From a virus, in the IMG/VR virus record IMGVR_UViG_3300032229_000533, positions 118,340 through 182,339 of that record: DNA of 64,000 nucleotides; one strand, given 5' to 3'. Shown here piece by piece: positions 55,698-63,010 of the stretch. The position numbers and the translations under genes were made by a program. Below the pieces are notes generated by a model, which was given only the letters and a program-made list of their open reading frames with translations, did not search any database and had not been told where the DNA came from. The stretch's first letter is position 1; every line of letters starts with the position of its first letter.

Positions 55698-56692
55698 TAC
55701 GCTAACTCAAGAATTCGGTTTATTACAACCTCAACATTTTTTGGGGATAATCTGTGTTTTAATTGGTTCTTGTTAAACCAACTTCTAATCACATCTTCTA
55801 AAGGTTTTCTTTCTTTTTTGGCTCTTCTTTTAAAACCAGCAATTTGAGCTTCTAACTCATGTTTTTGAGTGTAATATTTTAAAGGTTGTTTTGGTTCTTT
55901 GGTTGGTATATCATCTCCTCTTTCATATTGAATAATATGTTCCAACTCATGTCTAATTAATTCATTAAGTTCAAAATGAAGTTCTTCCAGTATTTCTCTA
56001 TCAAGATTTGGATTAGTTACAATTAAAATTTCTATGACATCCTCATCAGGGTAATATGCTCCGTCAACATCAACGGTTTCAACTTCATCACTAACTTTTA
56101 ATGATAACTCAATAGTAAATTCAGATTCTATTTGCGGGAATTTATACGCCATACCTTGACTAACATCTTCAGGTAATTCAAATTCACCTTCTTTTTGATA
56201 CTTTATAGTACCTAAAACATCTCTAACAAGTTGTTTAACAATACTATCGTATTTACCCTCTGTAATCAAACTTTCTGTCATATACTTTGGGTCAATTTTA
56301 ACAACGTTATTTACAACTCTTGTACAAGTAACATAATTGTCTATATCCCAATACTTCAAGAAATTACGTAAAACATCGTTTACCTTAACAGTTAATAAAT
56401 AAAATGTTGTATCCGTATTTGATAATTTATAATCGTGTGTTTTTAAAGCAGCAAATTGATAACCATATATTCCACGACCAAAATTACTATCAATATCTTC
56501 TAAAAATAAAGTGTATTCAATAAAGTCTTTCCATTCCCCAACTGAAATCATTGGTTTAACACCCGTTAATTGTAATTTAACGGTAAGATTCATTTCTTCA
56601 TTTAATCCATCACCAAAAGGGTTTTGGATTACAAATGAATGGTCTTTAAAAAACTCATTTAATCTTTCTATTGGGAAATCTATTGGTGTCAT
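55697..56692 (-). CDS. HEXXH metallopeptidase-like phage protein
   Basis: 331 residues. The N-terminal 170 residues are beta-rich and unrecognised. 'ESLITEGKYDSIVKQLVRDV' near 155-175 contains an internal ITE-G site. The C-terminal zincin domain has 'ELIRHELEHIIQYERGDD' (HEXXH) and about 25 residues on 'YYTQKHELEAQIAGF', which can provide the third ligand. Similar domains occur in virion proteins of T4-like phages. TATTTATA four bases before the ATG. Confidence 0.7.
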   Translation of the reverse strand: MTPIDFPIERLNEFFKDHSFVIQNPFGDGLNEEMNLTVKLQLTGVKPMISVGEWKDFIEYTLFLEDIDSNFGRGIYGYQFAALKTHDYKLSNTDTTFYLLTVKVNDVLRNFLKYWDIDNYVTCTRVVNNVVKIDPKYMTESLITEGKYDSIVKQLVRDVLGTIKYQKEGEFELPEDVSQGMAYKFPQIESEFTIELSLKVSDEVETVDVDGAYYPDEDVIEILIVTNPNLDREILEELHFELNELIRHELEHIIQYERGDDIPTKEPKQPLKYYTQKHELEAQIAGFKRRAKKERKPLEDVIRSWFNKNQLKHRLSPKNVEVVINRILELA

Positions 56693-56696
56693 TAGT

Positions 56697-56704
56697 TATA
56701 AATA
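56697..56704 (-). promoter_or_regulatory. TATTTATA element, putative phage late promoter
   Basis: Four bases before the ATG at 56692; overlaps the stop region of the upstream gene at 56707. Confidence 0.45.
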
Positions 56705-56706
56705 CT

Positions 56707-57129
56707 TCAAAATGGAAATGATAACCCGACTCCATATCTAAAACCGTTAGAATAATTTAACCCAAGTGAAAAATCTAAACTTTTTTTATCTTTGGTTATC
56801 ATTCGTATTGGATAAATTTTAACCCAAACATCTGGAATCATATCAATATTGTCATAATATGATTCTAAAAAAGCACCAGCCATAATACTATATGTGTTGT
56901 CTTTGTTAACATAAGTCAACCCAATTCTATTCATCATTGACATTGGTGTTGTATAGATATATGGTTGAGGTAGGGTTGTCATATAGTAACCTCCAACATA
57001 TACACCGACTTGTTTAAAATTATATGACCCAACTAAACTGTTTTGGTCAGGAATATAAAGTATATCTGTTTGTTGTGCCTTCGCAGGCAATGTCAAAAGT
57101 AGGAATACGATAATTGTTAATTTTTTCAT
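56707..57129 (-). CDS. Exported beta-rich protein
   Basis: 140 residues with signal peptide MKKLTIIVFLLLTLPAKAQQ, cleaved near AKA. The mature part alternates aromatic and polar residues (YNFKQVGVYVGGYYMTTL, LDFSLGLNYSNGFRYGVGL) and ends in F, like small outer-membrane barrels of Bacteroidota. TATATTTG four bases before the ATG. Probably placed in the host outer membrane early in infection, which is inference. Confidence 0.7.
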   Translation of the reverse strand: MKKLTIIVFLLLTLPAKAQQTDILYIPDQNSLVGSYNFKQVGVYVGGYYMTTLPQPYIYTTPMSMMNRIGLTYVNKDNTYSIMAGAFLESYYDNIDMIPDVWVKIYPIRMITKDKKSLDFSLGLNYSNGFRYGVGLSFPF

Positions 57130-57133
57130 GCAA

Positions 57134-57141
57134 CAAATATA
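57134..57141 (-). promoter_or_regulatory. TATATTTG promoter element
   Basis: Exact match, four bases before the ATG at 57129. Confidence 0.65.
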
Positions 57142-57198
57142 CTTAAAATATTTGATTCTTGAAAAAGAATATTCTATCTTTTAAAAAATTTAAAGCAC

Positions 57199-58176
57199 AT
57201 GTCTAAGATTGAAGAGCTAAAAAAACAAAACCCTACATTGGTTGTTGATGTGATTGGTATTATTGACCAACTATTTGATAAATCAAAGTATACTGAGATG
57301 GCAGTTAATTTGATTAAAAATAAAATCTCAAATCAAAATCCACACATTGAAGATATTGTCAATGAATTGACTCGTGAATACGGGTTTAAAAAAGAAGATT
57401 TAAAATTAAAATCTAATCAAGAAATTCTTAACATATTTAAAGTTATTTCTGATTATTTTGGTTATAATAATTTTAATGTTATTAAAAAATTTATTGAACT
57501 TAATGAGAGAAAATTAATTGTTAATAACGATTTAACCTCTTATAAAACATTTGATGAATTAGAACTTCAAATGTCTTTAGCATCTTTAAAGTTAATTGAC
57601 AAAGAGATGGAGAAACAAGTCCAAAAATTATATGAAACTGATGAATGGTTGGTAATTAAACCTTTATCATTTTTGGCTTCTAAAAAATATGGCTCGAACA
57701 CTAAATGGTGTACAACTAATGAGAACAATCCTGAATATTATTTAAAGTATTCAAGAAGAGGGATTTTAATTTATTGTATTAATAAAATTAGTGGAGATAA
57801 AGTCGCAGCATTTAAAAGTCTTGATGACTCATATGAAAAAGAAACCTCATTTTGGAATTTAGTTGACCAAAGAATTGATTCGTTAGAGTCAGGGTTGCCC
57901 AATGAAGTGATGATTTTAATTAAAAATGAATTCACTAACACAAAACAATCAAATTGGGATATTTTATCGGATGATGAGAAAAATAATCAAGTTTTATGGT
58001 TAGAAAACGAATATTATAGTAAAAAATCATCATACGATAATGAGGCAGTTATGGAAGAACCAATGATTTATGAGACGGAAGGACCAAGATTGGAAGAAGG
58101 TAATAGAACTAGACGAGCAAGAATTGTACCAATGGTTGCACCAAGATTTGATGATATACCAACACAAGCTGGTTAA
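57199..58176 (+). CDS. WCT-family phage protein (third paralog)
   Basis: 325 residues. The signature block lies at about 145-195: 'YETDEWLVIKPLSFLAS', YGSNTKWCT (W170-C171-T172), 'YLKYSRRGILIYCIN'. Unlike the 12766 and 15597 paralogs it lacks an EGRKED leader and the first of the two conserved cysteines (ASKK instead of ASCY/ASCK). A basic, Arg-rich tail (GNRTRRARIVPMVAPR) ends the protein. Function unknown. Four-base convergent overlap with the next gene. Confidence 0.8.
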   Translation: MSKIEELKKQNPTLVVDVIGIIDQLFDKSKYTEMAVNLIKNKISNQNPHIEDIVNELTREYGFKKEDLKLKSNQEILNIFKVISDYFGYNNFNVIKKFIELNERKLIVNNDLTSYKTFDELELQMSLASLKLIDKEMEKQVQKLYETDEWLVIKPLSFLASKKYGSNTKWCTTNENNPEYYLKYSRRGILIYCINKISGDKVAAFKSLDDSYEKETSFWNLVDQRIDSLESGLPNEVMILIKNEFTNTKQSNWDILSDDEKNNQVLWLENEYYSKKSSYDNEAVMEEPMIYETEGPRLEEGNRTRRARIVPMVAPRFDDIPTQAG

Positions 58177-58442
58177 TCAAACTCTTCAATTTCAACTACT
58201 AATCTATCATCTCCTTTAATAACACGATGCCAAGCAAATTTCGGAATGAATATTTGTTTGGCATTTTCTAATTTGTTTGGCAATTCGTTTTCCATTTGGA
58301 ATGACCATCCATTACCCTCAATAACTGTAACTTTTCGGTCTTTAAGGTCTTGATGCCATTTTAATTCATCTTCCTCAACATCAGGACTAAATGTCCTAAC
58401 TATTTTACCTTCTTTTTCTATCTGTTCAAATGGGAAATCCAT
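58173..58442 (-). CDS. Small cupin-like protein
   Basis: 89 residues from MDFPFEQIEKEGKIVRTFSP (ATG at 58442). 'DRKVTVIEGNGWSFQMENEL' and 'IFIPKFAWHRVIKGDDRLVV' (W-H-R before a final strand) resemble the end of a cupin barrel. Two-base gap to the upstream gene. Function unknown. Confidence 0.6.
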   Translation of the reverse strand: MDFPFEQIEKEGKIVRTFSPDVEEDELKWHQDLKDRKVTVIEGNGWSFQMENELPNKLENAKQIFIPKFAWHRVIKGDDRLVVEIEEFD

Positions 58443-58443
58443 A

Positions 58444-58737
58444 TTAAAATAACGGTCTTTTATTCCAATAAATGTGTAGATTCTTGTCAACACCTAACAT
58501 TCTAAAAAAACTTGATATATCAGAATTAATTTTATGAGTAAAACTTCCTTTAGACCAATCTGGGTCCATATCTAAAAAAAAGTTTATTCTGTTCGGATTT
58601 GCTTCACCATAATTTATTTTATATATGGTAACATTTATTGGTTCGTCATCTTCACCAACTAATTCATTATTAAGTTCTGGAATTATAACATCATCAAGAT
58701 ATACTTGTAAGTATTTTTTAATTTTATCTATTTCCAT
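58444..58737 (-). CDS. Small protein of unknown function
   Basis: 97 residues from MEIDKIKKYLQVYLDDVIIP; the start overlaps the stop of the upstream gene (TAATG), which makes it preferable to an ATG six bases earlier. No family recognised. Confidence 0.65.
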   Translation of the reverse strand: MEIDKIKKYLQVYLDDVIIPELNNELVGEDDEPINVTIYKINYGEANPNRINFFLDMDPDWSKGSFTHKINSDISSFFRMLGVDKNLHIYWNKRPLF

Positions 58738-59360
58738 TACCAAGAATTTGAAGATGATAGTCCTAATTGTTTTGCATAACGACCAACGTTACAAGACCAA
58801 TATCCTGCAGTAGTTCTGTCTTTTTTATCTTTACAATTATGTCTAGCTCTAAATGATTTTGCGGCTTTCTTATTGGCATTCTTAACTCTTAAACCAGGGT
58901 CACCAAATGTTACTTTTTTAATTCCACCGCCTGGTTTTCTTACATATACTGCGAATTTTTTAGGACCACCAGGTGTTCTGAATGGTTTACCAACATTAAC
59001 TTTTTTTCCACGGTGCTCAGCCTCAGCTAAAATATCTTCCTCAGTTTCTGTTTCATAGATGTAAGGGGCGTCTAAATAGATATACTCTTTACCAATTTTA
59101 ACTTTTTTACCTAAATCAGATTCAACCATCAAACGGTCTTCTTCATTTAAGTCAATTTTACCTTTATTGTAAAGTTCTCTAACTTCATTAACCAAATCAA
59201 AATAACTTTCAGAATAAACTCTGAAAACATTATCAGTTAATGACATACCATTATCAATATGATATTTTAATGCATCAGACACCTCAACATTTTCTTTCAA
59301 TAACAAAGTTTTATCTAATTGTGTCTCTAAAGCCTCTTTAATTAATTCACGTAAATTCAT
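58737..59360 (-). CDS. Virion-protein candidate with IKE-A leader and basic C-terminal motif
   Basis: 207 residues. The start MNLRELIKEALETQLDK has IKE before A, close to T4 internal-protein leaders, and 'LLLKENVE' follows. The C-terminal 85 residues are basic and contain 'RTPGGPKKFAVYVRKPGGG', 'KKAAKSFRARHNC' and 'TTAGYWSCNVGRYAKQLGL', a motif I have seen at the ends of unrelated phage structural and protease-like proteins. Two cysteines there may bind metal. Function unknown. CTATTTATT lies in the leader. Confidence 0.75.
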   Translation of the reverse strand: MNLRELIKEALETQLDKTLLLKENVEVSDALKYHIDNGMSLTDNVFRVYSESYFDLVNEVRELYNKGKIDLNEEDRLMVESDLGKKVKIGKEYIYLDAPYIYETETEEDILAEAEHRGKKVNVGKPFRTPGGPKKFAVYVRKPGGGIKKVTFGDPGLRVKNANKKAAKSFRARHNCKDKKDRTTAGYWSCNVGRYAKQLGLSSSNSW

Positions 59361-59387
59361 TATCTTTTTCTTTTAAAATAAATAGTT

Positions 59388-59395
59388 TATATTTG
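59388..59395 (+). promoter_or_regulatory. TATATTTG promoter element
   Basis: Exact match, four bases before the ATG at 59400; opposite in direction to the late-type leader of the 59360 gene. Confidence 0.65.
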
Positions 59396-59399
59396 CAGT

Positions 59400-59597
59400 A
59401 TGAAAATACTATTAGGAATTTTTTTAATTATAATACGAATTGTTGTTGCCATCAAAATAATATCTTGGATGATTCAAGAATATAACTACCCTGAACTACA
59501 TTCAATATCTGAGGTGGAGTTTTATTTGGTATTTTTGATTTTTGATACTTGGATTTCAATATCAAATAGTGGTATTGAAATCACTAACAAAAATTAA
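59400..59597 (+). CDS. Small membrane protein
   Basis: 65 residues, with an N-terminal membrane helix MKILLGIFLIIIRIVVAIK and a second hydrophobic stretch (EVEFYLVFLIFDTWISI). Leaderless promoter. Convergent four-base overlap with the PPK2 gene. Function unknown. Confidence 0.65.
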   Translation: MKILLGIFLIIIRIVVAIKIISWMIQEYNYPELHSISEVEFYLVFLIFDTWISISNSGIEITNKN

Positions 59598-60691
59598 GGT
59601 TTTAAAACTGCAATAACTTCAGGATAATCTTTATCCAATACTTGTTCATTTTTACCTTCATAAGGTATATTTTGAAGCACGTATCTAATTGCGTTTAACC
59701 CTGAAACTCTTTTGTCTTCCGCATCAACAATAACCCATGGGTTATTAACGGTTGATGTCTTATCAAATAATTTTTCTTTGAACTCTGTGAATCTATCCCA
59801 CAGGTCTTGCATTTTAGAATCGTTTGGTGAATATTTCCAATATTTTAATGGAGATTGTTGTCTAATATCAAATCTTCTTTTTTGAGTGTCTTTGTCAATT
59901 GAAAACCATAATTTAAATAGGTAATCACCTTCTTTAACCAAATCGTTTTCAAAGTTTTCAACATTTTCCATAAAATCTTCGTACTCTTCGGGTGAACCAT
60001 AACCCATTACAGGTTCAATTAAACCTCTATTGTACCAACTTCTATCAAATAAGTTAATCATACCAGGTTTAATTTGGTTTCTATATCTTCCCCACCAATC
60101 GGCTCTGTCTTCAGGTGTAGGTACACCTAATGCAATAATATTATAGTATCTTGGATTTAAATTTTCAACAAATTTTTTGATTGTTGAACCTTTGCCCGCT
60201 GAATCTCTACCTTCAAAAACAATAATAACTGTTTTACCTGTTTGCTTTAACCATTCTTGAAGTTTTAATAATTCAACTTGCATTTCATAAAGTTCTTTCT
60301 TAAAAACTTTCTTTGGGACAATGGATGGCTCCTCAATTTCAAACTCATAGTCTTCACTTTCAGGCTCCGAACCGTATCCACTACGTTCTCTATATTTTAA
60401 TGATGTAATTATTTTTCCAAAGTAATCTTGAGCATTTTTTCGTTTATCACCTTTTTTTAATAAAATTTTTCTTAATCCTCTTTCAAGTAATCCAAAATCA
60501 ATAACTTGGTTATTAGCAATGTAACTAATCTCCATTAACATATTTTCAATTGTTTTATTATATAATTTCAAATATCTTAAAATATCAACAGTTTGTTTTA
60601 AGTTGACATTCATTTGTTTTTTGGTCTCTTCGGCTTCTTTGATGATTCCCATCACAGATTGAATTCTTTCTATTTCACTTAATAACCTCAT
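59594..60691 (-). CDS. PPK2-type polyphosphate kinase with leader-like N-terminal extension
   Basis: 365 residues. PPK2 enzymes move phosphate between polyphosphate and nucleotides. The kinase domain (about 131-355) has Walker A 'FEGRDSAGKGSTI' at 159-171, 'VPTPEDRADWWGRYRNQI', 'INLFDRSWYNRGLIEPVMG' and 'DIRQQSPLKYWKYSPND', all hallmarks of PPK2. The first 130 residues are extra: a start MRLLSEIERIQSVMGIIKEA with IKE before A, then a helical and acidic linker. This suggests packaging into the head with leader removal. TATTTATA 11 bases upstream. Confidence 0.92.
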   Translation of the reverse strand: MRLLSEIERIQSVMGIIKEAEETKKQMNVNLKQTVDILRYLKLYNKTIENMLMEISYIANNQVIDFGLLERGLRKILLKKGDKRKNAQDYFGKIITSLKYRERSGYGSEPESEDYEFEIEEPSIVPKKVFKKELYEMQVELLKLQEWLKQTGKTVIIVFEGRDSAGKGSTIKKFVENLNPRYYNIIALGVPTPEDRADWWGRYRNQIKPGMINLFDRSWYNRGLIEPVMGYGSPEEYEDFMENVENFENDLVKEGDYLFKLWFSIDKDTQKRRFDIRQQSPLKYWKYSPNDSKMQDLWDRFTEFKEKLFDKTSTVNNPWVIVDAEDKRVSGLNAIRYVLQNIPYEGKNEQVLDKDYPEVIAVLKP

Positions 60692-60702
60692 TTAATTTTT
60701 AT

Positions 60703-60710
60703 TATAAATA
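60703..60710 (-). promoter_or_regulatory. TATTTATA element, putative phage late promoter
   Basis: Eleven bases before the ATG at 60691, between the stop of the lectin-like gene and PPK2. Confidence 0.4.
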
Positions 60711-60712
60711 CT

Positions 60713-63010
60713 TTATTGTGAAGAAGATGATAGGTCTGTGTCACCTAAAACAATATATTTGATGTTTAGTGTGACTGAAGACGTTATAAAATTAACAGTA
60801 AAATTTGACGAAGGTGTTATTGTGTTAAAATTACTTAATGTCATTGTAGAATAATCTGACGCAGTAAACCAATAAATTGTATTAAAAGTAATCATTCCTG
60901 ATAAATTTGTTGATAACAAATATCCATCATCAATGTACACCTTACCATCACCATTAATGTCACCAGCTCTCATTTTAGGACCCGTGGTTAACACCAAACC
61001 TGGTGCTAGTACTGGTGGAACACTTACATTTTTAGCTTCATCTAAAAGGATAGTTAGGTCCGTTGTTGTTAATGTTGGTGAATATGATGGAACTACTTTA
61101 TAAGTTGTATTATAACTTGTTGGGTTTAAAGTGTATGTTCCTGTAGTACCCACAGTAACGGTTTGAATCAGTGTTTCAACTCCACCAATTACTGAATAAA
61201 GTTTAACTGTTGGTCTAACCGATAGTCCCGTTGGAATTGATATTGTCCCACTAATAGTTTCAGGAATAATAGTTACAGTACCTGACGATGAATATGCAAA
61301 TCCACAAGTTCCACTTGTTAATTGAACTCTAAATAAAGTTTTAACTGTAATATTGGTGTAACTATGACTTGTAGTTGTGTTTGAAATGTCAGTCCATGTA
61401 ATACCGTCATTTGTTGAACGTTGCCATTTAACAATGGTGCCACTATGACTTGATAATGTTAATGTACCTGAATTTGTAGTACTTGAATGTGTGTTAGATG
61501 AAACGGAGCCACCAACAGGAGGTGTTCCTGATGTTACGGTAATTGTTTTTGAACTTGTGTTTACCGCGGCTCCACATCCAACAGTTTGAATCTCGGCACG
61601 ATAATAATAAGTTCCCGAAGATGCAATTGTTTCATTTAAAGTTGATGTTGTATTTGAAATATCAGTCCAAGTAATATTATTAGTTGACCTTTGCCATTTA
61701 TTAACACTTCCTTGGTTCCCCGATAGAGATAGCTCAACAAGTCCTCCAGCACAAATACTATTATTGATTGCGGTTATGTTACCTGCAATTGTTGGTCTTG
61801 CGGTTATATAAACACTTGATGAAGCCAATCCTGAACAAGTTGTTGGTGATGTTGAATTAACTATGACTCTATAATATGTTGTTTTTGTTACATTAGTTGC
61901 AGTATATGTTGGAGATGTACTTGAAATTGCAATTCCCGCGGTAAAAAAGTTATCAAACGAATATTCCCATCTAACAATACTTCCTGTATAATTTGTCAAT
62001 GTTAATGTAGTACTATTTGAGGTTGATGGGCAAACATTAACATCCCCACCTGTTATAATACCACTTGATTGACCACTAATAGAAATATTTCTTGTAAAAA
62101 TTGTTGTGTTACTTGTAATGTCACCTGTACTACCACCATATTCACAAATATATCCTGGTAAGATACTGTTTGGTAAGTCATTCCATTGACCATTATTTGA
62201 CGAATAGAATTGACCATAATGTTCATTACCTGAGTTATTTGGCTCACCACCCGCCCATTTAGCGTATTGACCTGAAACCGTTACAGGACTAAAATTCCCA
62301 TTTGAAAAAAGTGTACCCTTTTCAGGACCAGTAACCCAATGCCATTTACCTTCAACCGCCGTTTGAGATGCATAGGTTGTTGCCCCCAAAGCACCATTAA
62401 CAGCTGTGACTTCATCACACGCACCAAACCAAGCATCACTTGACATTAACTTCCATATAAAGTTATTTTCTGCTTCAGATAATATGGTTGCCAAGTATCC
62501 AACTTTACCAAAATATGACCTACCTTCTGCAGATGTTTTTGAATTAGTCCAAGTTATACTTCCTGAAACATATTCATAATAATTGTCAGTTAATGGGTTA
62601 TAAAATACTGTACCAGCAACAAATGTTATTCGTCTAAGTGCCGCATAACAAGTTGAACTTGTAGACCTAAATCTAACCGTTCTAAGTAATGTTTGCCAAT
62701 TAGACGCTGTTGTGGTACCGTTGAATACTAAAATTCCTGTAGTTGTATTAAAAGATGCGGTAATTCCTGTTGGTAATGTTCCCGTATAATCTAATACATC
62801 ACCTGAAGTATAAGTTTGAGAAATTTGAACCCTAAACCCTGTAATATTACCATTTGAAGTGATAGTTAAGTTGGGGTCAACGGTTGTTGCGGTATTATAA
62901 GTTGCCGACAAATTTGAGGAGGTACCACCTAAAGTTACGGTTGTCGCTTGTCCCACACATAAGGACGGAAATAAAAATAATGTAATTAATATTAAAAAAA
63001 AGTTTCTCAT
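60713..63010 (-). CDS. Secreted multidomain protein: C-type lectin-like, Ig-like repeats, dockerin-like end
   Basis: 765 residues with signal peptide MRNFFLILITLFLFPSLCVG. A cadherin/Ig-like segment is followed by a C-type-lectin-like domain at about 145-290: 'AENNFIWKLMSSDAWFGA', 'GKWHWVTGPE', 'WAGGEPNNSGNEHYGQF' (EPN) and 'GQWNDLPNSILPGYICEYGG' (WND). Three or more Ig-like repeats with 'KWQRSTNDGITWTDISNT' follow. A calcium-loop 'GDINGDGKVYIDDGYLL' at about 690 resembles a dockerin repeat. The architecture is that of Bacteroidota surface adhesins. The gene overlaps its upstream neighbour by four bases. Confidence 0.8.
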   Translation of the reverse strand: MRNFFLILITLFLFPSLCVGQATTVTLGGTSSNLSATYNTATTVDPNLTITSNGNITGFRVQISQTYTSGDVLDYTGTLPTGITASFNTTTGILVFNGTTTASNWQTLLRTVRFRSTSSTCYAALRRITFVAGTVFYNPLTDNYYEYVSGSITWTNSKTSAEGRSYFGKVGYLATILSEAENNFIWKLMSSDAWFGACDEVTAVNGALGATTYASQTAVEGKWHWVTGPEKGTLFSNGNFSPVTVSGQYAKWAGGEPNNSGNEHYGQFYSSNNGQWNDLPNSILPGYICEYGGSTGDITSNTTIFTRNISISGQSSGIITGGDVNVCPSTSNSTTLTLTNYTGSIVRWEYSFDNFFTAGIAISSTSPTYTATNVTKTTYYRVIVNSTSPTTCSGLASSSVYITARPTIAGNITAINNSICAGGLVELSLSGNQGSVNKWQRSTNNITWTDISNTTSTLNETIASSGTYYYRAEIQTVGCGAAVNTSSKTITVTSGTPPVGGSVSSNTHSSTTNSGTLTLSSHSGTIVKWQRSTNDGITWTDISNTTTSHSYTNITVKTLFRVQLTSGTCGFAYSSSGTVTIIPETISGTISIPTGLSVRPTVKLYSVIGGVETLIQTVTVGTTGTYTLNPTSYNTTYKVVPSYSPTLTTTDLTILLDEAKNVSVPPVLAPGLVLTTGPKMRAGDINGDGKVYIDDGYLLSTNLSGMITFNTIYWFTASDYSTMTLSNFNTITPSSNFTVNFITSSVTLNIKYIVLGDTDLSSSSQ

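Noticed and set aside
60713-63010. Diversity-generating retroelement target
   Set aside because: The C-type-lectin-like fold prompted the idea, but no reverse transcriptase or template/variable repeat pair is seen in the window.
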